Source of the DNA: Pandoraea terrigena
GTDB taxonomy: Bacteria; Pseudomonadota; Gammaproteobacteria; Burkholderiales; Burkholderiaceae
Assembly (NCBI RefSeq): GCF_902459705.1
Contig: NZ_CABPRU010000002.1
Coordinates: forward strand, 1-64,000
Direction of reading: 5' to 3'
Length of the DNA: 64,000 nucleotides
Of this stretch, positions 16,453-24,570 are shown piece by piece. Position 1 is the stretch's first letter, and each line of letters opens with the position of its first letter. Under the pieces are notes generated by a model. It did not search any database. It was not told where the DNA came from and saw only the letters and a program-made list of their open reading frames with translations. Made by a program: the position numbers and the translations under genes.

Positions 16453-18096
16453 TCACTCGCCCGTCTGCAGCATCTCGCGCAATTTGAATTTCTGTATCTT
16501 ACCCGTCGGGGTGGTCGGCAGCGCCGCGCGCACTTCGAGGCGTTCCGGCCAATACTGCCGGGCGACCTTGTGCGACGCCAGAAAGCCGGTGAGCGCCGGC
16601 AGATCGACCGAATGCCCCGGTCGTGGCACCACGACCGCACACGCACGCTCGCCGAGCCGCTCGTCCGGATACGCGACGATGGCCACCGTCGCGATCGCCG
16701 GATGCCGGTACAGCAGCGCCTCGATCTCGACGACGGGGATATTCTCTCCGCCCCGAATGATCACATCCTTGCTGCGCCCGGCGATGCGCACGTAGCCGGT
16801 GGCGTCGAGCCAGGCCATGTCGCCAGTGTCGAACCATCCCGCCTCGTCCGTCCCGTTCCATTGCGCGCGCTTGAGATAGCCGCCAAAATTCGAACACGAG
16901 CGCACGAGCAAGCGGCCGGTCTCCCCCGTCGGCAGGTCGCGATTGTCCGCATCGACCACCCGTAGCTCGACGCCCGGCAACGGGCAGCCGTCCGTTGTCG
17001 ACGCGCGCGCATCGTCGTCCTCCAGACGCGTGAGCGTCACGGCGCCGTTCTCGGTCATGCCCCACGCCGACACGATCTTCGCACCGAGCACCTTGCGCGC
17101 CTGCTCCACCACCGGCCCCGGAATCGGCGCGCCCGCACACAGGAACGCACGCAAGCTCGGAACGGTCTCGCCGCTGGCGGCCACCGCCTTGGTCAGATCC
17201 GCGAGAAAGGGTGTGGACGCCATCGTAAACGTCACCCCATGCGCCTGAATCAGACGCACAGCGTTCGCCGGGTCCCAGACATCGAGCATGACTGCGCTCG
17301 CCCCGAGCAGGATCGGCATCATCAGGCCGTACATGAAGCCGGTCTGGTGCGCGAGCGGCGAGCCCATCAGAATCACGTCGTCGCGGCCGAGGCGCATGCG
17401 CTGCGCGTAGGCCTCGATGTTCGAGAACGTGGTGTTCGCGCTGTGCATCACGCCCTTCGGCTCGCCCGTGGTGCCGGACGTGTACATCAACTGCATCACG
17501 TCGTCCGGCCGCGCGCGCGAGGCCTGCATCAGCGCTCGCTCGGCATCCGCCGCCGCCGGCTCGCCAGCCATGAGAACAGCGTCGAAGCTCTCGCCTGTGG
17601 CAGCCTCCCCGACGACGATCACATGTCTGAGCGCGGCGAGCTCGCGCTGCAACCCGCGCGCCATCGCCGCGTGATCGAAGCCGCGAAACTGCTGCGGCAC
17701 GATGAACACCTTGGCCTCGCCATGGCGCAGCATGAACGACAGTTCGCGCTCGCGGAAGATGTGCATGAGGGGATTGAGCACCGCGCCGATGCGGGCACAG
17801 GCCAGATAGGTCACCGCGAACGGCCAGCCGTTGGGTAGTTGGCACGCGACCACGTCGCCGCGTCCGACGCCGCGACGCAACAGGCCGAGTGCAAGACGCT
17901 CCGCCGCGTCAGCCAGCGCGGCGTAGGTCAGTTGCGTGGTCTGGCCAGTGGCGGTCGAGACCGCCGTGAGCGCGACCTTGTCGGGCCATGCCGCGAGCGC
18001 CGCGTCGAGCGCGTCGTTGATTGTGCGTTCGGGCCACCAGCCGCGCGCCACGCTGTGCTCACGCCGAGGGGGAAGCAATACCGCATCGAACTCCAT
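16453..18096 (-). CDS. aliA: Cyclohexanecarboxylate-CoA ligase, AliA-like
   Basis: A 547 aa AMP-forming acyl-CoA synthetase. The P-loop-like motif is YTSGTTGEPKGV (about residue 203); SAWGMTENGAVT, WFDTGDMAWLD, RIAGRSKDVIIRGGENI and the C-terminal lysine segment PTGKIQKFKLRE are all present. Length and context (badI, badH, aliB) identify it as AliA, which activates cyclohexanecarboxylate to its CoA ester. A different medium-chain or aromatic acid ligase cannot be excluded from the motif alone. Confidence 0.82.
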   Translation of the reverse strand: MEFDAVLLPPRREHSVARGWWPERTINDALDAALAAWPDKVALTAVSTATGQTTQLTYAALADAAERLALGLLRRGVGRGDVVACQLPNGWPFAVTYLACARIGAVLNPLMHIFRERELSFMLRHGEAKVFIVPQQFRGFDHAAMARGLQRELAALRHVIVVGEAATGESFDAVLMAGEPAAADAERALMQASRARPDDVMQLMYTSGTTGEPKGVMHSANTTFSNIEAYAQRMRLGRDDVILMGSPLAHQTGFMYGLMMPILLGASAVMLDVWDPANAVRLIQAHGVTFTMASTPFLADLTKAVAASGETVPSLRAFLCAGAPIPGPVVEQARKVLGAKIVSAWGMTENGAVTLTRLEDDDARASTTDGCPLPGVELRVVDADNRDLPTGETGRLLVRSCSNFGGYLKRAQWNGTDEAGWFDTGDMAWLDATGYVRIAGRSKDVIIRGGENIPVVEIEALLYRHPAIATVAIVAYPDERLGERACAVVVPRPGHSVDLPALTGFLASHKVARQYWPERLEVRAALPTTPTGKIQKFKLREMLQTGE

Positions 18097-18183
18097 CGCA
18101 TCGTCTCCTGTGCTGTCGCGGATTTCACGCCGCTACGGTCTTGTCGTTGCCTTGCCTTTGCCCAACTCGCAGTCGCTGTCCGG

Positions 18184-19338
18184 TCAAACCGGCACCGCCT
18201 GCCGGCCTGCGCGGGCTCGCGCGATGATCGTCTTCATGATCTGCGCGGTGCCATCACCGATCTGGAAACCGAGCACGTCGCGCAAACGCTGCTCCATCAC
18301 GCCCCGGTCGTAGCCGCCGTGGCCGAACATCAGCAGGCATTGATGGATGACGTCATAGGCGAGCTTCGGCCCCCACCATTTGCACATCGCCGCCTCGGCG
18401 CTGTGCGGCAGGCCGCGATCCTTGAGCCACAGCGTTTGAAGACAGAGCAGCCGCGCCGCCTCGACCTGTGTATCGAAGTCGGCCAGTGGGTGCGAGACGC
18501 CCTGAAACGCGGACAGCGGTTTGCCGAACGCTTCGCGCTGGGCCACGTATTCCCATGTCTCGTCGAGCGAGGCGCGGGCGACGGCCAGCACCTGCAAGCC
18601 AATAAGCGCGCGAGAGAAATCGAAGCCCTGCATCACTTGCACGAAGCCCTCCCCCGGCGCCCCCAGTACGTGGTCAGCCGGAATCTTCACGTTTTCGAAG
18701 AACAGAGAGCCCCGGCCGATGGCGCGCTGCCCGTGGCAATCGAAGCGTTGCCGTGTGATGCCCGGCAGGTCGAGCGGCACGAGGAACGCCGAGATACCGC
18801 GCGCGCCCGACGCCACATCGCCCGTGCGCGCGAACACGACGGCGGCATCCGCCTGGTCGGCGGCAGAGATCGACGTCTTTTCGCCATTGAGCAGATAATG
18901 CGTTCCATCGAATTCGGCGCGCATGCGCAGGTTGGCGGCGTCCGATCCGCCGCGCGGTTCGGTGAGCGCGATGGCGAGCAGCGTCTCGCCGCGCGTGAGC
19001 TTGCGCAACCAGGGCAAGACGACCTCAGGCTGCCCATGTGCCGCGAGAATCTGACCATTGAGCGAGGCCAGCAAGTTGACGTACGACAGGCTCAGGTCCG
19101 CGCACGCAATCGCTTCATGAATCACGCCCGCGGCGAGACGCCCCATGCCCTGCCCGCCAAAGGCTTCCGGCAACTCCGGCGCAATCAGGCCAAGCTCGCC
19201 CATCTCGCGCATGAGCGTGCGATCGAGCACGCGCGTCTTGTCGCGTTCGAGAAAGCCGGGGGCGACACGCGCCTGGGCGAAACGCCGCGTGTGCTCGGCG
19301 AGCGCGACGAGATCGTCGTCGAGATACGGATTTTGCAT
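18184..19338 (-). CDS. aliB: Cyclohexanecarboxyl-CoA dehydrogenase, AliB-like
   Basis: A 384 aa acyl-CoA dehydrogenase forming cyclohex-1-ene-carboxyl-CoA. It keeps ALTEPRGGSDAANLRMRA and the C-terminal nucleotide-binding loops, but where most family members have the catalytic Glu (YEGT) it reads GFQIGDGTAQIM, with Asp at about 362. Asp in place of Glu is reported for some alicyclic acyl-CoA dehydrogenases of benzoate/cyclohexanecarboxylate metabolism. The frame extends upstream to 19647 inside badI; the ATG at 19338 (MQNPYLDDD) fits the family start and gives a 14-bp gap to badI. Confidence 0.85.
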   Translation of the reverse strand: MQNPYLDDDLVALAEHTRRFAQARVAPGFLERDKTRVLDRTLMREMGELGLIAPELPEAFGGQGMGRLAAGVIHEAIACADLSLSYVNLLASLNGQILAAHGQPEVVLPWLRKLTRGETLLAIALTEPRGGSDAANLRMRAEFDGTHYLLNGEKTSISAADQADAAVVFARTGDVASGARGISAFLVPLDLPGITRQRFDCHGQRAIGRGSLFFENVKIPADHVLGAPGEGFVQVMQGFDFSRALIGLQVLAVARASLDETWEYVAQREAFGKPLSAFQGVSHPLADFDTQVEAARLLCLQTLWLKDRGLPHSAEAAMCKWWGPKLAYDVIHQCLLMFGHGGYDRGVMEQRLRDVLGFQIGDGTAQIMKTIIARARAGRQAVPV

Positions 19339-19352
19339 CGCGTTTGCCTCGC

Positions 19353-20135
19353 TTATTTGGCGTATTTGCGGAACTCGGGCTTGCGTTTCTCCTGGAACGC
19401 ACGCACGCCTTCGCGCGACTCTTCCGTCTCGTAATAGAGCTTGAGCGCGTACATCCCCATGCCTGCGATGCCCGCCTGCTGCGCCGTGTCCATGTTGAAC
19501 GAGCGTTTCGCGATCGCAATGGCCGTCGGGCTGCGTTCGAGAATTTCGTCGCACCACTTCTGGACTTCCGCATCGAGCTGATCGTGCGGCACGACCGTGT
19601 TCACAAGCCCCATCGCCAGCGCTTCCGCCGCCGGATATCGTCGGCACAGATACCAGATCTCACGCGCCTTCTTCTCACCGACGACACGCGCGAGAAACGC
19701 GGTGCCGAAGCCCGGATCGACCGAGCCGACCTTCGGGCCGACCTGTCCGAACACGGCTTTGTCCGACGCGATCGTGAAGTCGCACAAGGTGCAGATCACG
19801 TTGCCACCGCCGATGGCGTAGCCTTGCACGCGGGCGATGACGGGCTTTGGCACGTCGCGAATGGCGTTGTGCAGCTCTTCCATCGGCAGTCCGATGGTGC
19901 CGCGTCCGTCGTACTGCCCTTCGTGCGCCGACTGATCGCCCCCGGTGCAGAACGCTTTCTCGCCAGCGCCGGCAAGCACAATGCTGGCGATCTCGCGGTC
20001 GTAGCCGGCCTTGTTGATGGCGTGAATCAGTTCGTCGCAGGTGCGCCCTCGAAAGGCGTTCATCTTGTCCGGACGATTGATCGTGATCCACGCCGCGCCG
20101 TTGCGCACTTCGTACAGGATGTCTTCGTATTGCAT
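19353..20135 (-). CDS. badI: 2-ketocyclohexanecarboxyl-CoA hydrolase
   Basis: A 260 aa crotonase-family enzyme that hydrolytically opens the alicyclic ring of 2-ketocyclohexanecarboxyl-CoA to pimelyl-CoA. Length equals R. palustris BadI as I recall it. Visible features: ITINRPDKMNAFRGRTCDEL, the oxyanion-hole segments EKAFCTGGDQSAHEGQYDGRGT and GYAIGGGNVICTLCDFTIAS, VGSVDPGFGTAFLARVVGEKKAREIWYL, and C-terminal FQEKRKPEFRKYAK. It also resembles MenB (1,4-dihydroxy-2-naphthoyl-CoA synthase), but the BadH/AliA/AliB context decides for BadI. Confidence 0.9.
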   Translation of the reverse strand: MQYEDILYEVRNGAAWITINRPDKMNAFRGRTCDELIHAINKAGYDREIASIVLAGAGEKAFCTGGDQSAHEGQYDGRGTIGLPMEELHNAIRDVPKPVIARVQGYAIGGGNVICTLCDFTIASDKAVFGQVGPKVGSVDPGFGTAFLARVVGEKKAREIWYLCRRYPAAEALAMGLVNTVVPHDQLDAEVQKWCDEILERSPTAIAIAKRSFNMDTAQQAGIAGMGMYALKLYYETEESREGVRAFQEKRKPEFRKYAK

Positions 20136-20233
20136 CGTTTAGCTCCTTGCGTTTGCGTGTCGCTGAATCTCACCGGATGTCGTGACACGCGGCAGTCGTG
20201 ATGTCGTTGAGAGAGATCGAGGAATGGCCGGCG

Positions 20234-21001
20234 TCAGCCGCACATCGTGAGGCCGCCGGAGACGCTCAGCACCTGGCCGGTGACGAACGCGGCGTCGTCG
20301 CTCGCGAAAAAGGCGATGGCGCCCGGCAAGTCATCTGGCTGGCCGATGCGCCCGAGCGGTATGGACTTGGTGAACGCCTCCACCAGCTTTTCCGGATTGC
20401 CCGCGCCTTCCTTGTAATCGGCGAAGAGCGCCGTGTCGGTCGGACCCGGGCAAACCACGTTGACGGTGATCCCGTGGCGAGCGTGCTCGCGGGCTAGCGT
20501 CTTCGAGAACGCGACGAGCCCGCCTTTGCAGGCGGCATACACCGCCTCGCCCGACGACCCGACGCGCGCCGCGTCCGACGCGATATTCACGATGCGGCCG
20601 CTGCGGCGCGCCACCATCTCGGGCAATACCGCGTGATGCATATGCAGCGCACCCACGAGATTGATGGCAATGAGCGACTCCCATTGCCCCGGGGTCGTCT
20701 TGGTGAAGGGCTTGAAGATGTCCCAACCGGCGTTGTTGACCAGGACGTCTACCGGCCCCAACGCCGTCGATACCGCTGCGACGGCGGCGTCAACCTGCTC
20801 GCGCACGGTGATGTCGCAAGCGAACGCCTGCGCCCGCCCGCCCGCGTTCAGTATCTCGCTCGCCGTGCGCTCGGCCGCCGCCAGGTTGCGGTCGAATACC
20901 GCCACCGCCGCCCCCTCGCTGGCGAGGCGGCGGCACGTCGCCCCGCCGATCCCGCCCCCACCGCCCGTCACGATAACGGTCTTGCCCTCGAATCGCTGCA
21001 T
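20234..21001 (-). CDS. badH: 2-hydroxycyclohexanecarboxyl-CoA dehydrogenase (SDR)
   Basis: A 255 aa classical short-chain dehydrogenase: TGGGGGIGGATCRRL for NAD binding, DVLVNNAGWDIFKPF, catalytic Ser in NIASDAARVG and YAACKGG (Tyr-x3-Lys). BadH oxidises 2-hydroxy- to 2-ketocyclohexanecarboxyl-CoA, the step before BadI. First gene of the minus-strand operon; the badR operator lies 72 bp upstream. The single gene could be taken for FabG, but length, MQRFEGKTVIVTGG start and neighbours match BadH. Confidence 0.87.
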   Translation of the reverse strand: MQRFEGKTVIVTGGGGGIGGATCRRLASEGAAVAVFDRNLAAAERTASEILNAGGRAQAFACDITVREQVDAAVAAVSTALGPVDVLVNNAGWDIFKPFTKTTPGQWESLIAINLVGALHMHHAVLPEMVARRSGRIVNIASDAARVGSSGEAVYAACKGGLVAFSKTLAREHARHGITVNVVCPGPTDTALFADYKEGAGNPEKLVEAFTKSIPLGRIGQPDDLPGAIAFFASDDAAFVTGQVLSVSGGLTMCG

Positions 21002-21073
21002 GTTTCGCCTCCAGAGTCACAGATGGGCGCGGTATCCTTGCTGACCTCGGAGATTCCGGCCCGCCGATCAAAT

Positions 21074-21093
21074 TACGTCAATATGTTGACGTA
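21074..21093. promoter_or_regulatory. BadR operator
   Basis: Perfect palindrome TACGTCAA-TATG-TTGACGTA between badH (start 21001) and badR (start 21146). Its two halves contain TTGACG on each strand, usable as -35 elements of both divergent promoters, so BadR binding would block both. Confidence 0.75.
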
Positions 21094-21145
21094 TACTAGA
21101 CGCGAGATTGGCGATGCGCAAGCAGGCAGAAGCGGAGAAATTGAT

Positions 21146-21670
21146 ATGGAAAACCCTAGCAATAATACGGAAATCACGCGCATGGAGCTGGCTAACCGGT
21201 TGTTCTTCCGGCTCTATCAATGCGCAAACATGTTGCATAAAACTGGGACGCGAGCAGTGGAGACGCTAGGTCTGACGACGCAGCAATGGGCCGTACTCGG
21301 TGCGCTCTCTCGCCCGGAGGTGCCCGAGGGCATGAGCGTGGGCGATCTCGCGCGCTATCTGATGGTGAGTCGTCAGAACCTGTCGGGCCTGATCGGCCGC
21401 ATGGAGCGCGACGGCCATATCAGGAGCGCGCCGGACGGGCGTGACCGGCGATCGCGCCGCATCACCATGACCGAGCACGGGCACGCGGTCTGGCACCGTG
21501 AGGCGGTGCCGCGCATCCATGGTTATTACGCGCAGGCGCTCGACGAATTCTCGACCCGCGACATGACCCACACGCTGCACTATCTGCTCAAGCTGCTCGA
21601 CAATATGAAGCGAATCGACGAGGCGGCCGGCACCCCTGCCGAGGGAGACAACGAGGGGGAAAACGTCTGA
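21146..21670 (+). CDS. badR: MarR-family repressor of the cyclohexanecarboxylate operon
   Basis: A 174 aa MarR winged-helix protein. DNA-binding core: LTTQQWAVLGALSRP, MSVGDLARYLMVSRQNLSGLIGRME (recognition helix) and wing RSAPDGRDRRSRRITMT. Divergent from badH with a palindromic operator between, as in R. palustris, where BadR represses the pathway and responds to a pathway CoA intermediate. The frame is open from 20633 antisense to badH; the ATG at 21146, preceded by CGGAGAA, is the only sensible start. Confidence 0.87.
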   Translation: MENPSNNTEITRMELANRLFFRLYQCANMLHKTGTRAVETLGLTTQQWAVLGALSRPEVPEGMSVGDLARYLMVSRQNLSGLIGRMERDGHIRSAPDGRDRRSRRITMTEHGHAVWHREAVPRIHGYYAQALDEFSTRDMTHTLHYLLKLLDNMKRIDEAAGTPAEGDNEGENV

Positions 21671-21835
21671 GAGCGCGACAAGCACGGGAACACCCGAGGC
21701 CCCCGAGTCAAAAATAAAACAGGCAAACGGCGCCGAAAACCCCCGCCAACGCACCGCCATGCGGCGCAACGATTTCCGGGAAAGCCAATACCGGCTTGGG
21801 TTCCCGATGACCACTCCGGCTGACGCAATACCGCA

Positions 21836-21862
21836 TTAACTAGCATCCTAATAATTAGTTAA
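21836..21862. promoter_or_regulatory. Operator-like inverted repeat upstream of MarR/FUSC operon
   Basis: TTAACTA (21836-21842) and TAGTTAA (21856-21862) form a perfect 7-bp inverted repeat with a 13-bp spacer in an AT-rich patch. Its right arm ends 2 bp before the TATAAT at 21865-21870, so a bound protein would cover the promoter. Confidence 0.55.
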
Positions 21863-21864
21863 CA

Positions 21865-21870
21865 TATAAT
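21865..21870 (+). promoter_or_regulatory. -10 element giving a nearly leaderless transcript
   Basis: Perfect TATAAT only 7 bp before the ATG at 21878. Transcription would start at or next to the start codon, and no Shine-Dalgarno sequence is visible. Confidence 0.5.
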
Positions 21871-21877
21871 CTTTCCC

Positions 21878-22351
21878 ATGACTTCCCTAGAATCGCTCCG
21901 CTTTGTCTTCACCAGCCATTTGCTGCTGGCCGGCAAACAGTGGCGCCAGTTATCGCAGGGCGCAATCGCCGAATATGGCATTTCGGCGGCGAGCGCCGGC
22001 CCGCTGCTGTTCATCCGCCGGCTCGGCCAGGGCGTGCGGCAGGTCGAGCTTGCCGAATACGTCGGACTCGAAGGTGCGTCCCTGGTGCGACTGCTCGATC
22101 AGTTGTGCGGGGCCGGTCTCGTGCTGCGCGAAGTCGACGCAAGCGACCGGCGCGCCAACGCACTGCGTCTGACGCAGGCTGGCGAAGCGCTCGCCGAAAA
22201 ACTTGAAATCGAACTCAGCGAATTGCGCGCGAAAGTGTTCGCCGACATTCCGCGCGAGGATTTCGAAGCGGTATTGCGCGTGTTCGAAGTGCTCTCTCGC
22301 GCAGCGGGCCCCGATGGGTCCATCCTCGCGCTGGCTCCCCCAAAGAAGTAA
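21878..22351 (+). CDS. MarR-family regulator of the FUSC efflux operon
   Basis: A 157 aa MarR protein: ISAASAGPLLFIRRLGQG, VRQVELAEYVGLEGASLVRLLDQLC (recognition helix), wing LREVDASDRRANALRLT. First gene of an operon with the efflux genes at 22355-27046; its stop is 3 bp before the next start. An upstream inverted repeat overlapping the promoter suggests autorepression relieved by an aromatic or other acid ligand (inference from the pump type). The short distance between -10 box and ATG implies leaderless translation. Confidence 0.85.
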   Translation: MTSLESLRFVFTSHLLLAGKQWRQLSQGAIAEYGISAASAGPLLFIRRLGQGVRQVELAEYVGLEGASLVRLLDQLCGAGLVLREVDASDRRANALRLTQAGEALAEKLEIELSELRAKVFADIPREDFEAVLRVFEVLSRAAGPDGSILALAPPKK

Positions 22352-22354
22352 ACC

Positions 22355-24364
22355 GTGCTCACCTGGCCTTCCTCCCGCGACTGGATCTTCTCGATCAAGG
22401 CGTTCCTCTCCTCAATGCTGGCGCTCTACATTGCGCTCGCACTCGGCCTGCCGCGTCCGTACTGGGCGATGGCCACCGTGTATATCGTGTCGCACCCCCT
22501 CACGGGCGCCACGCGCTCCAAGGCGCTGTATCGCGTGTTCGGCACGCTGCTCGGCGCCACGGCATCCGTCGTCTTCGTGCCTGCGCTCGTCAACACGCCC
22601 GAACTGCTGATGGCGGCCGTCGGGCTGTGGACCGGCACGCTGCTCTATATTTCGCTGCTGCATCGCTCACCTCGCAGCTATGTGTTCCTGCTTGCCTCGT
22701 ACACGCTGCCGCTGATCGCCCTGCCGGCCGTCAATACGCCTGGCGTCATCTTCGATATCGCCGTGGCACGCGCCGAGGAGATCATCCTCGGCATCGTCTG
22801 CGCGAGCGTGGTCGGTGCGGTAGTCCTGCCCACGAGCGTGGCCAAGGTCCTGCACGACCGCTCGGCACGCTGGCTGACCGACGCCGCGCGCTGGACGACC
22901 GACATGCTCTCGACAGACCCCGACGGCAAGGCAACGCGCCACATGAGCCGTCACCGCATGGCGGCCGACATTCTGGCGCTCGACCAGTTGATCAGCCAGC
23001 TCTCGTATGACGCCGACACGTCCGAGCGCGTACGCGACGCGCAGGAATTGCGCGGGCGCATGACGATGATGATGCCCGTGCTCTCGACGGTAGCGTCGCT
23101 CGTGCACGCCCTGCGCGAGCACCCGACCGGCGCGCCCGAGGCGCTCGAGGCCAAGATGGCGGACGTGGTCGCCTGGCTGCGGCGCGGTGCGCCGATACCC
23201 GCCCCGGCGCATTTGCTGAGCCCGGCACCATCGGCCGGCGAGGCCTCGGACTGGTACGGCGCGCTGGTCGCGGCGACTGAGGACCGGTTGCGCTCGCTCG
23301 TTCAGCTCTGGCAGGATTGCGCGGCGCTGCAACGCCGCTTCGGTCAGCGCGAGCATGACGAAGGCGGGCGCGAATGGACACCCGCCTTCCGGTACTGGGA
23401 ACTTGGCGGCGCGCGCCACTACGACCACGGCCTGCTCCTGTTCTCGACTGTTTCGGCCGCGATGTGCACGTTCCTCATGGGCATGGCGTGGATTTACACC
23501 GGCTGGAACGACGGCGCCGCCGGCGTCTCGCTCGGCGCCGTGGCCTGCTGCTTCTTCGCTGCGATGGACGAACCCGCGCCGTTCATCCGCTCGTTCTTCT
23601 GGGCGACTGCCGTCTGCGTGGTGTTCGCAGCCGTGTACGTGTTCTTCATCCTCACGAATGCGCACGACTTCGGTTTGCTCGTCGCGCTCTTCGCCATCCC
23701 GTACCTGCTGCTGGGCACACTCATTGCGCAACCGCGCTTCACGATGGTGGCCATGCTCGTCGCGGTGAATACGGCGAGCTTCGTGGGCATTCAGGGCGGA
23801 TACAGCGCTGACTTCCAGGCGTTCTTCAACGGCAATCTCGCCGGGCTGGCTGGCGTGCTGTTCGCCTTGCTCTGGACCTTGCAGACGCGCCCCTTCGGCA
23901 CGCGCGTGGCCATGCGCCGACTGATTCACTCGAGCTGGCGCGACATCGCGCGCAACGCGCTCGGACGCTCCGTTGCCGAACATAACCGTCTGCGCACGCG
24001 TCTGCTCGATCGGCTCGGCCAGCTCGTGCCGCGACTGGCCGCAAGCGAGAGTGAAACGTCGAGCGACGGCTTTACCGAAGTGCGCATCGAACTCTCGGCG
24101 CTGGCGTTACAACGCGAGCTGCCCCATCTCAACGCATCGCAGCGCGACGCCGTCGAGGCCGTGCTCGCCGACGTCGCGCGCTTTTACCAGGCGCGACTCG
24201 ACGAACAGGTGAGCACCCCCGATACCACGCTGCACGACAAACTGCTGGGCGCCGTGCGCTCGTTGGTGGCCCATACCGATCAGGCGTCGCGCAGTGCGCG
24301 CGCGTCGCTCATGGACATCCACGTCGCGCTGTTCCCCGCCGCACAACCCGGGAGCGCCAAATGA
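22355..24364 (+). CDS. FUSC/AaeB-type inner-membrane efflux protein
   Basis: A 669 aa membrane protein of the FUSC (fusaric acid resistance) / AaeB family. Two blocks of about five to six hydrophobic segments (residues about 15-165 and 365-510) are separated by a cytoplasmic region. FSIKAFLSSMLALYIALALGLPRPYWAM at the N-terminus is a strong family signature. It starts with GTG, 3 bp after the MarR stop, using the purine run AAAGAAG as ribosome-binding site. Together with the downstream DUF1656, HlyD and outer-membrane factor genes it should form a complete pump for aromatic carboxylic acids or related toxic acids. Confidence 0.88.
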   Translation: MLTWPSSRDWIFSIKAFLSSMLALYIALALGLPRPYWAMATVYIVSHPLTGATRSKALYRVFGTLLGATASVVFVPALVNTPELLMAAVGLWTGTLLYISLLHRSPRSYVFLLASYTLPLIALPAVNTPGVIFDIAVARAEEIILGIVCASVVGAVVLPTSVAKVLHDRSARWLTDAARWTTDMLSTDPDGKATRHMSRHRMAADILALDQLISQLSYDADTSERVRDAQELRGRMTMMMPVLSTVASLVHALREHPTGAPEALEAKMADVVAWLRRGAPIPAPAHLLSPAPSAGEASDWYGALVAATEDRLRSLVQLWQDCAALQRRFGQREHDEGGREWTPAFRYWELGGARHYDHGLLLFSTVSAAMCTFLMGMAWIYTGWNDGAAGVSLGAVACCFFAAMDEPAPFIRSFFWATAVCVVFAAVYVFFILTNAHDFGLLVALFAIPYLLLGTLIAQPRFTMVAMLVAVNTASFVGIQGGYSADFQAFFNGNLAGLAGVLFALLWTLQTRPFGTRVAMRRLIHSSWRDIARNALGRSVAEHNRLRTRLLDRLGQLVPRLAASESETSSDGFTEVRIELSALALQRELPHLNASQRDAVEAVLADVARFYQARLDEQVSTPDTTLHDKLLGAVRSLVAHTDQASRSARASLMDIHVALFPAAQPGSAK

Positions 24365-24570
24365 GCGGAGAGATCGACATCTACGGTGTGTTCGTGCCGA
24401 CGCTGCTGGTGCTGATGGTCGTGGCGTTCGTGCTGACCGGTGCACTGCGCTTCGCGCTCGCGCGCCTGGGCTTTTACAGGCTCGTCTGGCACCGCTCCCT
24501 GTTCAACCTTGCTGTGTACATCATCGCGCTGGGCGGCATTGTCGCCATCGCGAACGCTTGCCAACCATGA
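24361..24570 (+). CDS. DUF1656 (AaeX-like) small membrane protein
   Basis: A 69 aa protein with two hydrophobic helices (YGVFVPTLLVLMVVAFVLTGAL and SLFNLAVYIIALGGIVAIA). DUF1656 proteins regularly sit between FUSC and HlyD genes; AaeX of E. coli is the model, function unknown. Overlaps the FUSC stop and the next start by ATGA, so translational coupling is likely. Confidence 0.85.
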   Translation: MSGEIDIYGVFVPTLLVLMVVAFVLTGALRFALARLGFYRLVWHRSLFNLAVYIIALGGIVAIANACQP

